DNA of 64,000 bases from Bradyrhizobium sp. CSA207 (GTDB taxonomy: Bacteria; Pseudomonadota; Alphaproteobacteria; Rhizobiales; Xanthobacteraceae), in the NCBI RefSeq assembly GCF_029051685.1, contig NZ_JAACFT010000006.1, positions 1-64,000 on the forward strand, written 5' to 3'. Positions 7,951-17,616 of the stretch are shown piece after piece. Both the position numbers and the translations under genes were made by a program. The notes under the pieces were generated by a model. The model had not been told where the DNA came from, searched no databases, and saw only the letters and a list, made by a program, of their open reading frames with translations. Each line of letters starts with the position of its first letter. Positions within the stretch are counted from its first letter, which is position 1.

Positions 7951-8019
7951 ATGGCTAAGAAAGCGAAGAAGGCGAAGAAGGCGAAGGCGAAAAAGGCCAA
8001 GAAGGCGAAGAAGAAGTAA
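7951..8019 (+). CDS. 22-residue protein made almost only of Lys and Ala
   Basis: ATG at 7951 follows GAGAGG at good spacing; TAA is at 8017-8019. After the initiator Met every residue is lysine (14) or alanine (7), in the pattern MAKKAKKAKKAKAKK and on. Lysine is coded almost only by AAG and alanine mostly by GCG, so the DNA is nearly a repeat. A terminator follows at 8093. Short Lys/Ala-rich proteins recall the tails of histone-H1-like bacterial proteins, so nucleic-acid binding or charge neutralisation is a fair guess, but no function is established. The alternative is a purine-rich repeat that looks coding by chance; the ribosome binding site and terminator argue against that. Confidence 0.6.
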   Translation: MAKKAKKAKKAKAKKAKKAKKK

Positions 8020-8037
8020 CGCAGCTTCTTTTTCTTT

Positions 8038-8066
8038 GCCCGGGTGGAGCCTCGCTCCGCCCGGGC
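8038..8066. other. GC-rich hairpin after the Lys/Ala gene
   Basis: Inverted repeat GCCCGGG/CCCGGGC with inner complementary GGAGC/GCTCC. It has no T tract on its 3' side, so it is not a classic terminator and may protect the 3' end of the transcript. Confidence 0.5.
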
Positions 8067-8092
8067 GTCGGGTAAGCTTGAGATTGAAGGTG

Positions 8093-8116
8093 GCGGGCGC
8101 GAGGCCCGCTTTTTTG
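8093..8116 (+). terminator. Rho-independent terminator
   Basis: Stem GCGGGC/GCCCGC with a five-base loop, followed by a run of T. It lies 74 bases after the Lys/Ala ORF and supports that this is a transcribed unit. Confidence 0.8.
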
Positions 8117-8140
8117 TTGGGCGCGCTCGGCTGCTGCTTC

Positions 8141-8460
8141 TCCCTCTCCCCGTTCTTACAGGGCCGCGACGAGCTTCGCTCGCGCTGAGAGGGTTGGGGT
8201 GAGGGGCTTCCCTCCGCACATGAGATCAACGATAGACCTGTACCCCTCACCCGGATCGCAAGAGCGATCCGACCTCTCCCCGCAAGCGGCAGGGGATCGC
8301 ATATGGGCTGATGTTGTTGTGGCCGATCCTCCGAGACGCCCGCCTTGGGGCGGGCCCTCAGGATGAGGATGGAGTCCGCGGTAGCCGTTTCAACGGGTGC
8401 CGATGCCGCTCAGCCTCATCCTGAGGAGACCGCGGAGCGGTCGTCTCGAAGGACGAGGCG
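8141..8460. repeat. Cluster of two intergenic palindromic repeats
   Basis: 8141-8294 is a TCCCTCTCCCCG...GGTGAGGGG-type element of the same family as 5374 and 39492. 8326-8460 is a CTCAGGATGAGG / CCTCATCCTGAGG inverted element, the family also seen at 43840 and 58000. No gene is supported from 8117 to 8539. Confidence 0.75.
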
Positions 8461-8539
8461 CGCGCTCAGGCCGCCCAAAGGCATATGCGATAGTCCTGCC
8501 ACAAGCGGGGCGAGGTGAAGAGGAGATCGCCTAGCTCTT

Positions 8540-9151
8540 CTACCTTTCCGCAAACGCCAGCTTGGCACCGAGCGCCGCAAAGCCCGCAGCGAAGCTCCGG
8601 CGCAGCCAGGCCATCACGCCGGGGCGGGAGATGACGCGCTCGCGCACCGAGGCCGCGCAGAGGCCGTAGACGACGAACACCGCAAACGTCATCGCCATGA
8701 AGACGCCGCTCAACTCCAGCATCCGCGCCAGCGCGTGCGCCTCGTCTACCGCGATGAACTGCGGCAGGAAGGCCAAGAAGAAGATCGAAAGTTTTGGATT
8801 GAGGATGTTGATCAGGAAGCCGGTCACGACGACGCGGCCGTTCGAGCGCTCCCTGATCTCGCCGTCGACCGCCAGCGCTCCGGTCTCGCGCAGCGCCTGC
8901 CAGGACATGTAGAGCAGGTAGGCGACGCCGCACCATTTCAGCGCGGCAAACGCGAGCGCGCTGGTATGGAGCACGGCGGCAAGCCCGAGCATCGCCGCCA
9001 TCATGTGCGGCACGATCCCGAGCGTGCAGCCGAAGGCGGCAGCGACGCTGGCCCGCGAGCCGCGCGTCAGTGCGGCGGCCAGCGTGTAGAGCACGCCGGT
9101 GCCGGGCGAGGCGACCACGATGAGCGACGTGAGCAGGAACGACCAGGACAT
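8540..9151 (-). CDS. LysE/RhtB-family amino-acid exporter
   Basis: A 203-residue membrane protein with about six hydrophobic segments and the family pattern near the N-terminus (VASPGTGVLYTLAAALTRGS, where SPGP is usual) and the mid-protein motif INILNPKLSIFFLAFLPQFI. Such proteins export amino acids or derivatives across the inner membrane; the substrate is not readable. I start at ATG 9151 (MSWSFLLTS), which gives the normal family length; the frame is open further upstream but would run into the neighbour. It lies 25 bases after the receiver-domain gene on the same strand, so the two may be co-transcribed. A second paralogue is at 19426. Confidence 0.85.
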   Translation of the reverse strand: MSWSFLLTSLIVVASPGTGVLYTLAAALTRGSRASVAAAFGCTLGIVPHMMAAMLGLAAVLHTSALAFAALKWCGVAYLLYMSWQALRETGALAVDGEIRERSNGRVVVTGFLINILNPKLSIFFLAFLPQFIAVDEAHALARMLELSGVFMAMTFAVFVVYGLCAASVRERVISRPGVMAWLRRSFAAGFAALGAKLAFAER

Positions 9152-9176
9152 GTCTGTCCCTATCATCCCTGCGGCG

Positions 9177-9551
9177 TCACGCCAACTGCGCGATCTCGGC
9201 CTCGCGCAGGACGTCGAGCGGTGCCCAGGGTTTGGCCCAGAACTTGACACCGTTCGGCAAGGGCTGCATCAGCGGGCGGCCGGAGGTGACGACGACGTCG
9301 AGCCTCGGATTGCGGCCCTTGGCGACGTATGCGAGCTCGACCCCGTTCATGCGGCCGGCAAGCTGGACGTCGGTCAGCATCAGGCAGAGCGCGCCGGCAC
9401 TCTTCTCAAGCACGAGTTCGGCCGCCTCGGCACTGTCGCACTGGATGACCTGGTAGCCGCTCTCTTCAAGCAAGAGACACAGCATCTCGCGCTGCATGAC
9501 ATCGTCTTCAACGATCAACGCGGTGGCCTGATATGGTTGTGCTTGTCCCAT
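9177..9551 (-). CDS. Stand-alone receiver-domain response regulator
   Basis: A 124-residue protein that is one REC domain with no output domain. The acidic pair is in TALIVEDDVMQRE, the phosphoacceptor Asp in LMLTDVQLAGRMNG, the switch residue in VVVTSGRP and the conserved Lys in KFWAKPW. Such proteins pass phosphate or bind partners, as CheY or DivK do. I start at the ATG at 9551, preceded by a strong GGGAGGGG; the upstream ATG would lack this. No histidine kinase gene lies nearby, so the partner is encoded elsewhere. Confidence 0.85.
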   Translation of the reverse strand: MGQAQPYQATALIVEDDVMQREMLCLLLEESGYQVIQCDSAEAAELVLEKSAGALCLMLTDVQLAGRMNGVELAYVAKGRNPRLDVVVTSGRPLMQPLPNGVKFWAKPWAPLDVLREAEIAQLA

Positions 9552-9756
9552 TGGCCCCTCCCAAAATGCCTTCTTGATGCTTTCTTGGCCCCACGTCACG
9601 CAAGTTAAGGGCGCAAGTCGCGATATGGTTCGGTTCCAATCTGAAAATATGGAGATGGAAGTTCCGTCTGCCGATTGATGGATTCAGCACACGGCGTCAC
9701 GTCGATGCCCTCAGCCGTCGTCCTGGCGAAGGAGAATGTTCGCCAATCCCACCGCT

Positions 9757-9857
9757 GTCATGCCCCGGCACGACCGGGGCATCCAGTACGCCGCGGCTCC
9801 TCAGTATCGCGTCACTGCCTCTGGAATACTGGATCACCCGCTTGCGCGGGTGATGAC
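9757..9857. repeat. Intergenic palindromic repeat, 'catccagta' family, copy 2
   Basis: Begins GTCATGCCCCGGCACGACCG, contains GGGGCATCCAGTACGCCGCG and TGGAATACTGGATCACCCG, and ends GGGTGATGAC. Same order of segments as the copy at 4788. Confidence 0.8.
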
Positions 9858-9899
9858 GCCGCGCGTGTGGCGCGAACCCGGCGTCTCACGGATCTGCCG

Positions 9900-10706
9900 T
9901 CACTGCCCCATCAGCCGATCGGCAAAATAGCCGATGGTCTTGCGGTAGATCAGCGCTCTGTTCCATTCGCGCATGGCCTCGAAATTGGCGGTGCCTTCGC
10001 CGTAGGGCTGGCCCATCTTGAAGCCGCTGGTGTGCAGCAAGTTCGCGGTCGAGGCCAGCACGTCCGGCACGCTGTGGCGGAGGTCGACGCGGCCGTCGCC
10101 GTCGAAATCAACACCGTACTTGACGTAGGACGACGGCAGGAACTGGGTCTGGCCGATCTCGCCGGCATAGGCGCCGATGAGGTCGCGCAGCGGCAGGTCG
10201 CCGCGCTGCGCGATCTTGAGCGCGGCCAGCAGCTCGCCCTGGAACAGCTCGGTGCGGCGGCAGTCATGCGCGAGCGTCGCCAGCGTGCGGATCACCGGCA
10301 GCTTGCCGATGTCGCCCTTGCCGAAATCGCTCTCCAGTCCCCAGATCGCGACCAGGATCTGCCGCGGCACGCCGAACTGCTGCTCGATGCGCGAGAGCAG
10401 CGCGGCGTGGCGGTGCAAGAGCGCACGGCCGCCGTTGATGCGGCCCGCACCGACGCGGGTGGAGACATACTGCTCAAAGCTCTTGTTGAAGGTGTAGCGT
10501 TGGCGCCGGTCGAAGGCCAGCACGGCGCCGTCCTGAGCAATGCCGCTGAACGCCGCGCTGGTCACGCTCGCCGAAACGCCGGCAGCCTGCGCCTCCGCGG
10601 TCATGCTGGCGACAAAGCTGTTGAAGTCGCCGCCGCAACGCGCGGCCTCGGCCGAGCCGCCGGCCAGACAAACGACGAAGGCGGCGGCGAGGGCAAATCT
10701 CAACAT
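9900..10706 (-). CDS. Lytic murein transglycosylase, MltB-like
   Basis: A 268-residue exported protein. A signal peptide covers about residues 1-26. The catalytic SLT_2 domain follows: the catalytic Glu lies in AIWGLESDFGKG and the downstream family motifs are AYAGEIGQTQFLPSSYVKYG and DFDGDGRVDLRHSVPDVLAS. It cleaves the MurNAc-GlcNAc bond of peptidoglycan with formation of 1,6-anhydroMurNAc. There is no lipobox in the signal peptide, so it is likely soluble in the periplasm. No C-terminal peptidoglycan-binding domain is present, so it is a short version. Start chosen at ATG 10706, preceded by AGAGGATTT; the upstream ATG at 10754 gives no signal peptide at the N-terminus. Confidence 0.88.
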   Translation of the reverse strand: MLRFALAAAFVVCLAGGSAEAARCGGDFNSFVASMTAEAQAAGVSASVTSAAFSGIAQDGAVLAFDRRQRYTFNKSFEQYVSTRVGAGRINGGRALLHRHAALLSRIEQQFGVPRQILVAIWGLESDFGKGDIGKLPVIRTLATLAHDCRRTELFQGELLAALKIAQRGDLPLRDLIGAYAGEIGQTQFLPSSYVKYGVDFDGDGRVDLRHSVPDVLASTANLLHTSGFKMGQPYGEGTANFEAMREWNRALIYRKTIGYFADRLMGQ

Positions 10707-10932
10707 GCGGGGAAATCCTCTGGGAGCTATGCGCGAAAGGCAGCGCGGGATCATGCCCGGGAACAGGATTCACGTCAAAGCGGCAAGACCTCACAACACG
10801 ACTGATGCCCGCCGGCGAGCTCAACCGGCGCGTGGAGCTGGTGGCGGCGTGAAGGCAAGGACAGCGCGAGCTTGCTGCCGTCGACATCGCGGCGCGTGCA
10901 ACACGAGATAAGCAGCCGCGCACTCCTCTCTG

Positions 10933-11052
10933 GTCATTCCGGGGCGCAACGCGAGCCCGGAATCCATCGAGCCGCAGCGTTGGTGGCGCAATGGATTCTC
11001 AGATGCGCAATCGCGCATCATAACTCGCGACGTTGTCGCGCTCCGGAATGAC
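10933..11052. repeat. Intergenic palindromic repeat, 'gtcattccggggcg' family
   Basis: Opens GTCATTCCGGGGCGCAACGC and closes CTCCGGAATGAC as an inverted end. It contains GATGCGCAATCGCGCATC, a one-mismatch version of the perfect palindrome found in the copies at 16398, 23328, 24624 and 26695. Confidence 0.85.
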
Positions 11053-11192
11053 AATCCGTATGGAACCCACGACGTATATCTGATGCGCTCGCCGCGACAC
11101 CGCGAAGATTTGCCTTGCCGCCGCAGAGCGCAAGCGATATCATTCTATTTTAGGTTGTCGCCCTGCCAGCCCCGGGCGGTGCTGAAGACCAA

Positions 11193-11227
11193 AATAAACG
11201 GCGGGCTTTCTCGGCCCGCCGTTTATT
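11193..11227. terminator. Bidirectional terminator
   Basis: Perfect 14-bp stem AATAAACGGCGGGC/GCCCGCCGTTTATT with a seven-base loop. A/T flanks on both sides allow termination of transcripts from either strand. No gene reads into it closely on the plus strand, so it may end an unrecognised transcript. Confidence 0.75.
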
Positions 11228-11404
11228 GCGGAAGGGGCGGATTGGGCCATACGAGCCGTCCGATGCGAGCCGTCTGACGCTTTCATCCGGCGAACGGCTT
11301 TCGGCGGTGGATTGTGCGGGGGTTCGTGGCCTCAGGCCCGGCGTTGACGCCTGCCACCGCCGAAGCCATTTGACTGTGGCACTCATATCGACGACAAGCC
11401 GGCC

Positions 11405-11641
11405 ATGGCCAAGAAACCTGGAACCAATCCCAAGGGCGAATTCGCCTTTTTCAACGTCGTCTATGAAGACGGCTCCCAACGCTCGAACCGGCGCGTGCCT
11501 GCGGAATTGCTGGGGGGCCTCGAGGGTGATGAGCCCGCCCGCGGCTTCATCATGGAGCAGGACCGCGAAATCGCGGAAAAATCCGGCCGTCCGCCGCTCG
11601 CGATCAAGGAGATTGAGCGGGTCGGAGTGAAGAAGAAATAG
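11405..11641 (+). CDS. Small conserved hypothetical protein
   Basis: A 78-residue soluble protein beginning MAKKPGTNPKGEFAFFNVVY and ending in basic VKKK. It has no signal peptide, membrane span or cysteine pattern. Net charge is close to neutral with a basic end. A terminator follows 40 bases after the stop. It sits alone, tail to tail with rpoD. I recognise no domain. Confidence 0.7.
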   Translation: MAKKPGTNPKGEFAFFNVVYEDGSQRSNRRVPAELLGGLEGDEPARGFIMEQDREIAEKSGRPPLAIKEIERVGVKKK

Positions 11642-11675
11642 GCTCCGCGCGAGACACGCGAAGCGTCAGCACCAA

Positions 11676-11712
11676 CAAAAACGGCGGGCTTTGGCCCGCC
11701 GCTTTCGTTTAG
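11676..11712. terminator. Terminator shared by the small ORF and rpoD
   Basis: GGCGGGC/GCCCGCC stem. On the minus strand it is followed by GTTTTTGTT, giving a good terminator for rpoD; on the plus strand the T tract is weaker (GCTTTCGTTT). Confidence 0.8.
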
Positions 11713-11750
11713 ATGGATGCCCGGGTCGGGCCCGGGCATGACGATCCGAA

Positions 11751-13901
<2,151 letters not shown>

Positions 13902-14274
13902 CCATTGCTCCTAAACGCGTTTCAAACAGACGTTCGCCGCGTCCGCCCGAAATCACTTGAACCTGTTGCTCGACGCTCTCGCTTCGTCAGATCGCGACAC
14001 GGAAAAGGCGGCGCGCATAACTCCCGCCACCCCGACCGTTCTCTCGCCGGATTTGCCTAACGCTTCGTGAGCCTCTTTGTCGCAGCGGATGCAGGTGAAG
14101 TGCCAACAGCGATTGCGCGGATTATTCCTGACGCGTCTGTTCTGCCTGCGGCCGCCTGGGGCCCAAAGTGCTACAAGACCGTTAAGCCTCGATTAACCCT
14201 GTTTTTGCCGCCAAACCTTGGATTTGGCGAGTCTTTTAGCGGTTCCGGCCGAAGCCGTCCGCATGATTCTTTCA
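13902..14274 (-). promoter_or_regulatory. dnaG-rpoD intergenic region
   Basis: A gap of 373 bases on the upstream side of rpoD. It must hold rpoD's own promoters. No gene is supported; the plus-strand frames here are the tails of antisense shadows. I cannot place -35/-10 elements with confidence. Confidence 0.4.
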
Positions 14275-16281
14275 TCACACGCTCTTCTGGAGCCGGCCCG
14301 ACAGCTCGCCAAAACCCTCAATCAGGGCCTCGGTGCCGTCGACTTCGCCTATCCGAGCCTTGACGTCACGCAACCACGCCATGTTGGCCTCGCTGGGATC
14401 CTCCCCCAAGGCCAGCTCGGCGTCTTTCAGCTCTCTAAGTAGTGAATGCCACTGCCGATGCAAGGCAACGAGCTGGTGCCAGGTGGAGAGAACGTCGTCC
14501 CGCGCCGCGCCTTCGCGGGCGCCCCACACCGCCTGGGTCGTGATGCCATTCTCAACCCTTTGAAGAAGCTGAGAAAACCCGCCCTTTTCGATGTCGGAGC
14601 GCATCTTCTCGGCCTGCTCGGACGGATCGGGGCTGTGGTGATGGTCGTTGGCGAAAGCGGCGATGATAGCGGCTCGCAGCTTGTGGGCCTCGGGGTGGGC
14701 CAGCTCGAGGGCGGCCACCTCCTCCAGATGCTCGTGCAGGAGCCATGGGTGATTGATCAGGATTTGCAGGATCAGCGCTTCGCGGCGGGAAATGGCGCTG
14801 CGTTGGCCCTTCATGATCGGGCTCGCGGCCAGTTGTGGGCTCGCCGCCTGATAAGGCCCCGATGGAATCGAGAGCGGGACCGGCCCGCCGCGGCGCCCCT
14901 GGCCGCCGAATCGATTCGTCTGCCCGCCGCCGCGTGGCTGGAACGGCCGGCCCTGGCTGCCTGAGCGGAAATTGCCCCGGCCGGCAAAGCCGCCGCGCCC
15001 GCCCTCCGGCGCAAAGGTGCGCTGCAGCCGCTCGGCGAGATCCTGACGGTAATACCGCCGCACCACCTCGTCGCGGATGCCGTTGGAGAGCTCCTTGATG
15101 CGCGCCTCCAGCGCGGCGCGGCGCTCGGGGGTGGCGAAGTTGCCGCCTTCGAGCTCGCGCGACCAGATCATGTCGGCGAGCGGCCGCGCAGCCGCGATCA
15201 CCTCCTCGATCGCGCCACGGCCGCCGGAGCGGACGAGATCGTCGGGGTCCTGCCCTTCCGGCAACAGCGCAAAGCGCAGGCTCTTGCCCGGGCTCAGGAA
15301 CGGCAAGGCTAAGTCCGCAGCGCGATACGCCGCCTTCTGCCCGGCCTTGTCGCCATCGAAGCAGAGGATCGGCTCATCCGCCATCTTCCAGAGCAACGCG
15401 AGCTGACTTTCGGTCAGCGCCGTGCCGAGCGGCGCGACCGTGCCGGAGAAGCCGGCCGTCACCATGGCGATGACGTCGACATAGCCTTCGACGACAACGA
15501 GCGGCGCGCCATTGTGGGCGGCGGCGCGTGCGGTCTGGTGATTGTAGAGATTGTCGCCCTTATGGAAGAGCGGCGTCTCGGGCGAGTTCAGATATTTTGC
15601 CGCAACTTCCTTTTCCAGCGCGCGGCCGCCGAAGGCGATGACGCGGCCGCGCAGATCCGTGATCGGAAACATCACGCGGTCGCGGAAGCGGTCGTAGGGC
15701 ACGGGAATGCCGTCGCCGGCCACCAGCAGCCCGGTCTCGACCATGTCGTCGACGGAGACACCGAGCTTGCCGAGATGCTCCTTCAGCGCGAAGCGCTCGG
15801 GTGGCGGCGGCGCGTAACCGATGCGGAACTGCAATTGCGTCGCCGGCGAGATCGCGCGGTCAGCAAGATAGCCGCGCGCCTTGGCGCCGAGACGCGAGGC
15901 CAGCGTCTCGGCGAAGAACTTCGCGGCGAGATCCATGACGTCGTGCAGCGACTTGCGCCGCTGCTCATGCCGCGCCGCATCCGGCGTCACCGCAGGCAGC
16001 GGCAGTCCCGCCATGCTCGCGAGCCGCTCCACGGCCTCGGCGAACGGCAGGCCATCGGTCTCCATCACGAAGGTGATGATGTCGCCGTGCTTGCCGGAGG
16101 AGAAGTCGTGATAAAATCCCTTCTGGTCGTTGACGTAGAAGGACGGCGTCTTCTCCTGCTGGAACGGCGACAGCCCCTTCCACTCGCGCCCCGCCTTCTT
16201 CAGCTTGACGCGCTTGCCCACGACTTCGGAGACCGAAAGCCGGGCACGCAGCTCGTCGAGGAATTGGGGCGTGAAGCGCAT
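14275..16281 (-). CDS. dnaG: DNA primase DnaG
   Basis: A 668-residue primase that makes RNA primers at the replication fork. The N-terminal zinc-binding domain begins at about residue 35 but lacks the CHC2 cysteines in the form I would expect: the visible segment reads GLSPFQQEKTPSFYVNDQKG, where CPFH is usual. The TOPRIM core is present (VVVEGYVDVIAMVTAG and LCFDGDKAGQKAAYRAAD). An Arg/Gly-rich linker at about residues 430-480 leads to the C-terminal DnaB-binding region. It is followed by rpoD on the same strand. Confidence 0.95.
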   Translation of the reverse strand: MRFTPQFLDELRARLSVSEVVGKRVKLKKAGREWKGLSPFQQEKTPSFYVNDQKGFYHDFSSGKHGDIITFVMETDGLPFAEAVERLASMAGLPLPAVTPDAARHEQRRKSLHDVMDLAAKFFAETLASRLGAKARGYLADRAISPATQLQFRIGYAPPPPERFALKEHLGKLGVSVDDMVETGLLVAGDGIPVPYDRFRDRVMFPITDLRGRVIAFGGRALEKEVAAKYLNSPETPLFHKGDNLYNHQTARAAAHNGAPLVVVEGYVDVIAMVTAGFSGTVAPLGTALTESQLALLWKMADEPILCFDGDKAGQKAAYRAADLALPFLSPGKSLRFALLPEGQDPDDLVRSGGRGAIEEVIAAARPLADMIWSRELEGGNFATPERRAALEARIKELSNGIRDEVVRRYYRQDLAERLQRTFAPEGGRGGFAGRGNFRSGSQGRPFQPRGGGQTNRFGGQGRRGGPVPLSIPSGPYQAASPQLAASPIMKGQRSAISRREALILQILINHPWLLHEHLEEVAALELAHPEAHKLRAAIIAAFANDHHHSPDPSEQAEKMRSDIEKGGFSQLLQRVENGITTQAVWGAREGAARDDVLSTWHQLVALHRQWHSLLRELKDAELALGEDPSEANMAWLRDVKARIGEVDGTEALIEGFGELSGRLQKSV

Positions 16282-16397
16282 AGGGTGAGTCTAGCGGACC
16301 GGCTGAGTCGGGGCGAACGGCTAGGCATATAGGAAGCGCGCCCTGAAAAGTCAGGAATGTCAGCCTTGTCCGAGTTATTCGACCTGTGCACAGCCGC

Positions 16398-16524
16398 GTC
16401 ATTCCGAGGCGCGGCGAAGCCGCGAGCTCGGAATCCATCGTGCCGCGGGAATGCCGGGAGAAATGGATTCTCAGATGCGCAATTGCGCATCATAGCTCGC
16501 CTCTCCGAGGCGCCCGGGAATGAC
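16398..16524. repeat. Intergenic palindromic repeat, 'gtcattccggggcg' family
   Basis: Opens GTCATTCCGAGGCGCGGCG and closes CCCGGGAATGAC. The perfect 18-bp palindrome GATGCGCAATTGCGCATC sits in its centre. It ends about 50 bases before the Cld-like start codon. Confidence 0.85.
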
Positions 16525-16575
16525 GGGGCGGAGAGAGCACTTGAACCCGGCCCGGTTCCACGCTTCCATGTCGCC

Positions 16576-17139
16576 ATGTTCAGGACGTTTCGAGGCGGCC
16601 AGAGCGGGGGCTGGCGGGTGACCTCGATTTCGCCCGTGACGGGCGAGCCCCTGCCCTTCATGCCGGCGCTGTCGGTCACCGACAGCGACGCGATCGCGTT
16701 GCCGCTGGTGCCCTCGCGCAATGCCTGGCGGCTGGTGGGCGTGCCGAGCACGCTGCGCTACACCGAACGGCCTGAGAAGCAGCAGCTCGTCGCCGTGCAG
16801 GCCGGGCTCGGCCGGTTGGAGGCAACCTGCGCGGCGCTGATCCCGATCCGCAAGTCGCAAGCCTGGTGGGAGCTGACCCAGGAGGAGCGGCGCAGGATTT
16901 TCGAGGACAAGTCGCACCACATCGCCAGCAGCCTGCGCTTCCTGCCCGCCATCGCGCGCCAGCTCTATCACTGCCGCGATCTCGGCGAGCCCTTCGACTT
17001 CCTGACCTGGTTCGAATTCGCACCCGCGCATGCCTCGCTGTTCGAGGAATTGGTGGCCATGTTGCGGCAGACCGAGGAATGGACCTATGTCGAGCGCGAG
17101 GTCGACGTCCGGGTGGTGAAGGAAGTGCTGTCGGCCTAG
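16576..17139 (+). CDS. Short chlorite-dismutase-family protein
   Basis: A 187-residue protein I recognise as a small member of the chlorite dismutase (Cld/HemQ/DyP-like) superfamily from segments such as IRKSQAWWELTQEERRRIFE, YHCRDLGEPFDFLTWFEF and the Glu-rich helix after it. Family members bind haem and act on chlorite, peroxide or coproporphyrinogen intermediates. The candidate proximal His lies in ARQLYHCRD. This group is shorter than true chlorite dismutases and its activity is not established. Start at ATG 16576 because the frame upstream runs through the repeat element. Its stop overlaps the end of the convergent cyclotransferase gene by 4 bases. Confidence 0.75.
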   Translation: MFRTFRGGQSGGWRVTSISPVTGEPLPFMPALSVTDSDAIALPLVPSRNAWRLVGVPSTLRYTERPEKQQLVAVQAGLGRLEATCAALIPIRKSQAWWELTQEERRRIFEDKSHHIASSLRFLPAIARQLYHCRDLGEPFDFLTWFEFAPAHASLFEELVAMLRQTEEWTYVEREVDVRVVKEVLSA

Positions 17140-17534
17140 TGATCGAGAAAGCGGCCGGACGCGATGAGCGGCAGATCGGCGACGGGCCAGTTGTAGATGT
17201 AGGTCCAGGCCTTCTCAGTGGCGCCGTCCGGCCGCGTCACATCGACCAGTTCGCGCAGATATTCGGTCGGCTCGGGAAAGCCCTCGCCGCAGGCCTCGTA
17301 CATGTCGAGCTCGCGCAGCAGCTCATCGGGGGCGCGCAGGCGGAAGAGTTCGCCGTGGACGAGCTCGGACGACACGTCGGACAGCAGCAGTCCCGGATAG
17401 TGCTTCACCAGCACGAGCCGGCCGCGGCAGGTCGCGTCCCCGAGGAAATCCGCATGGGCTGCGAGCAGCCGCGCGATCGGATGATCGAAGCCGCGCATCA
17501 GAGTGCCGTAGACGAAGAGACGATCGGAGGTCAT
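17136..17534 (-). CDS. Gamma-glutamylcyclotransferase-like (AIG2/GGCT fold)
   Basis: A 132-residue protein with the family's N-terminal motif LFVYGTLMRGFDHP, the conserved tight turn GDATCRGRL and the acidic segment LDMYEACGEGFPEPTEY that supplies the catalytic Glu in this fold. Family enzymes release 5-oxoproline from gamma-glutamyl peptides, but small bacterial members vary widely. The start at ATG 17534 (MTSDRLFVYG) is closest to the conserved motif; seven residues more are possible from 17555. The genes on either side do not specify a pathway, though the nearby N-formylglutamate hydrolase also acts on glutamate derivatives. Confidence 0.8.
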   Translation of the reverse strand: MTSDRLFVYGTLMRGFDHPIARLLAAHADFLGDATCRGRLVLVKHYPGLLLSDVSSELVHGELFRLRAPDELLRELDMYEACGEGFPEPTEYLRELVDVTRPDGATEKAWTYIYNWPVADLPLIASGRFLDH

Positions 17535-17616
17535 TTGGGTATCTATTGCTGTCAATTGTGTAGAACGACAGCGCCGCGCATTTGGCGTCGTCCCGCCGGA
17601 AGATGGCCAGGCATCT

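Larger units (their letters stand above)
10707..11404. other. Long intergenic region with repeat and terminator
   Basis: About 700 bases without a convincing gene. It holds a palindromic repeat (10933-11052) and a strong bidirectional terminator (11193-11227). Open frames on both strands match no family I know. Confidence 0.5.

Noticed and set aside
8038..8066. GC-rich hairpin taken at first for a terminator
   Set aside because: There is no T tract on its 3' side on either strand; the real terminator is at 8093-8116.
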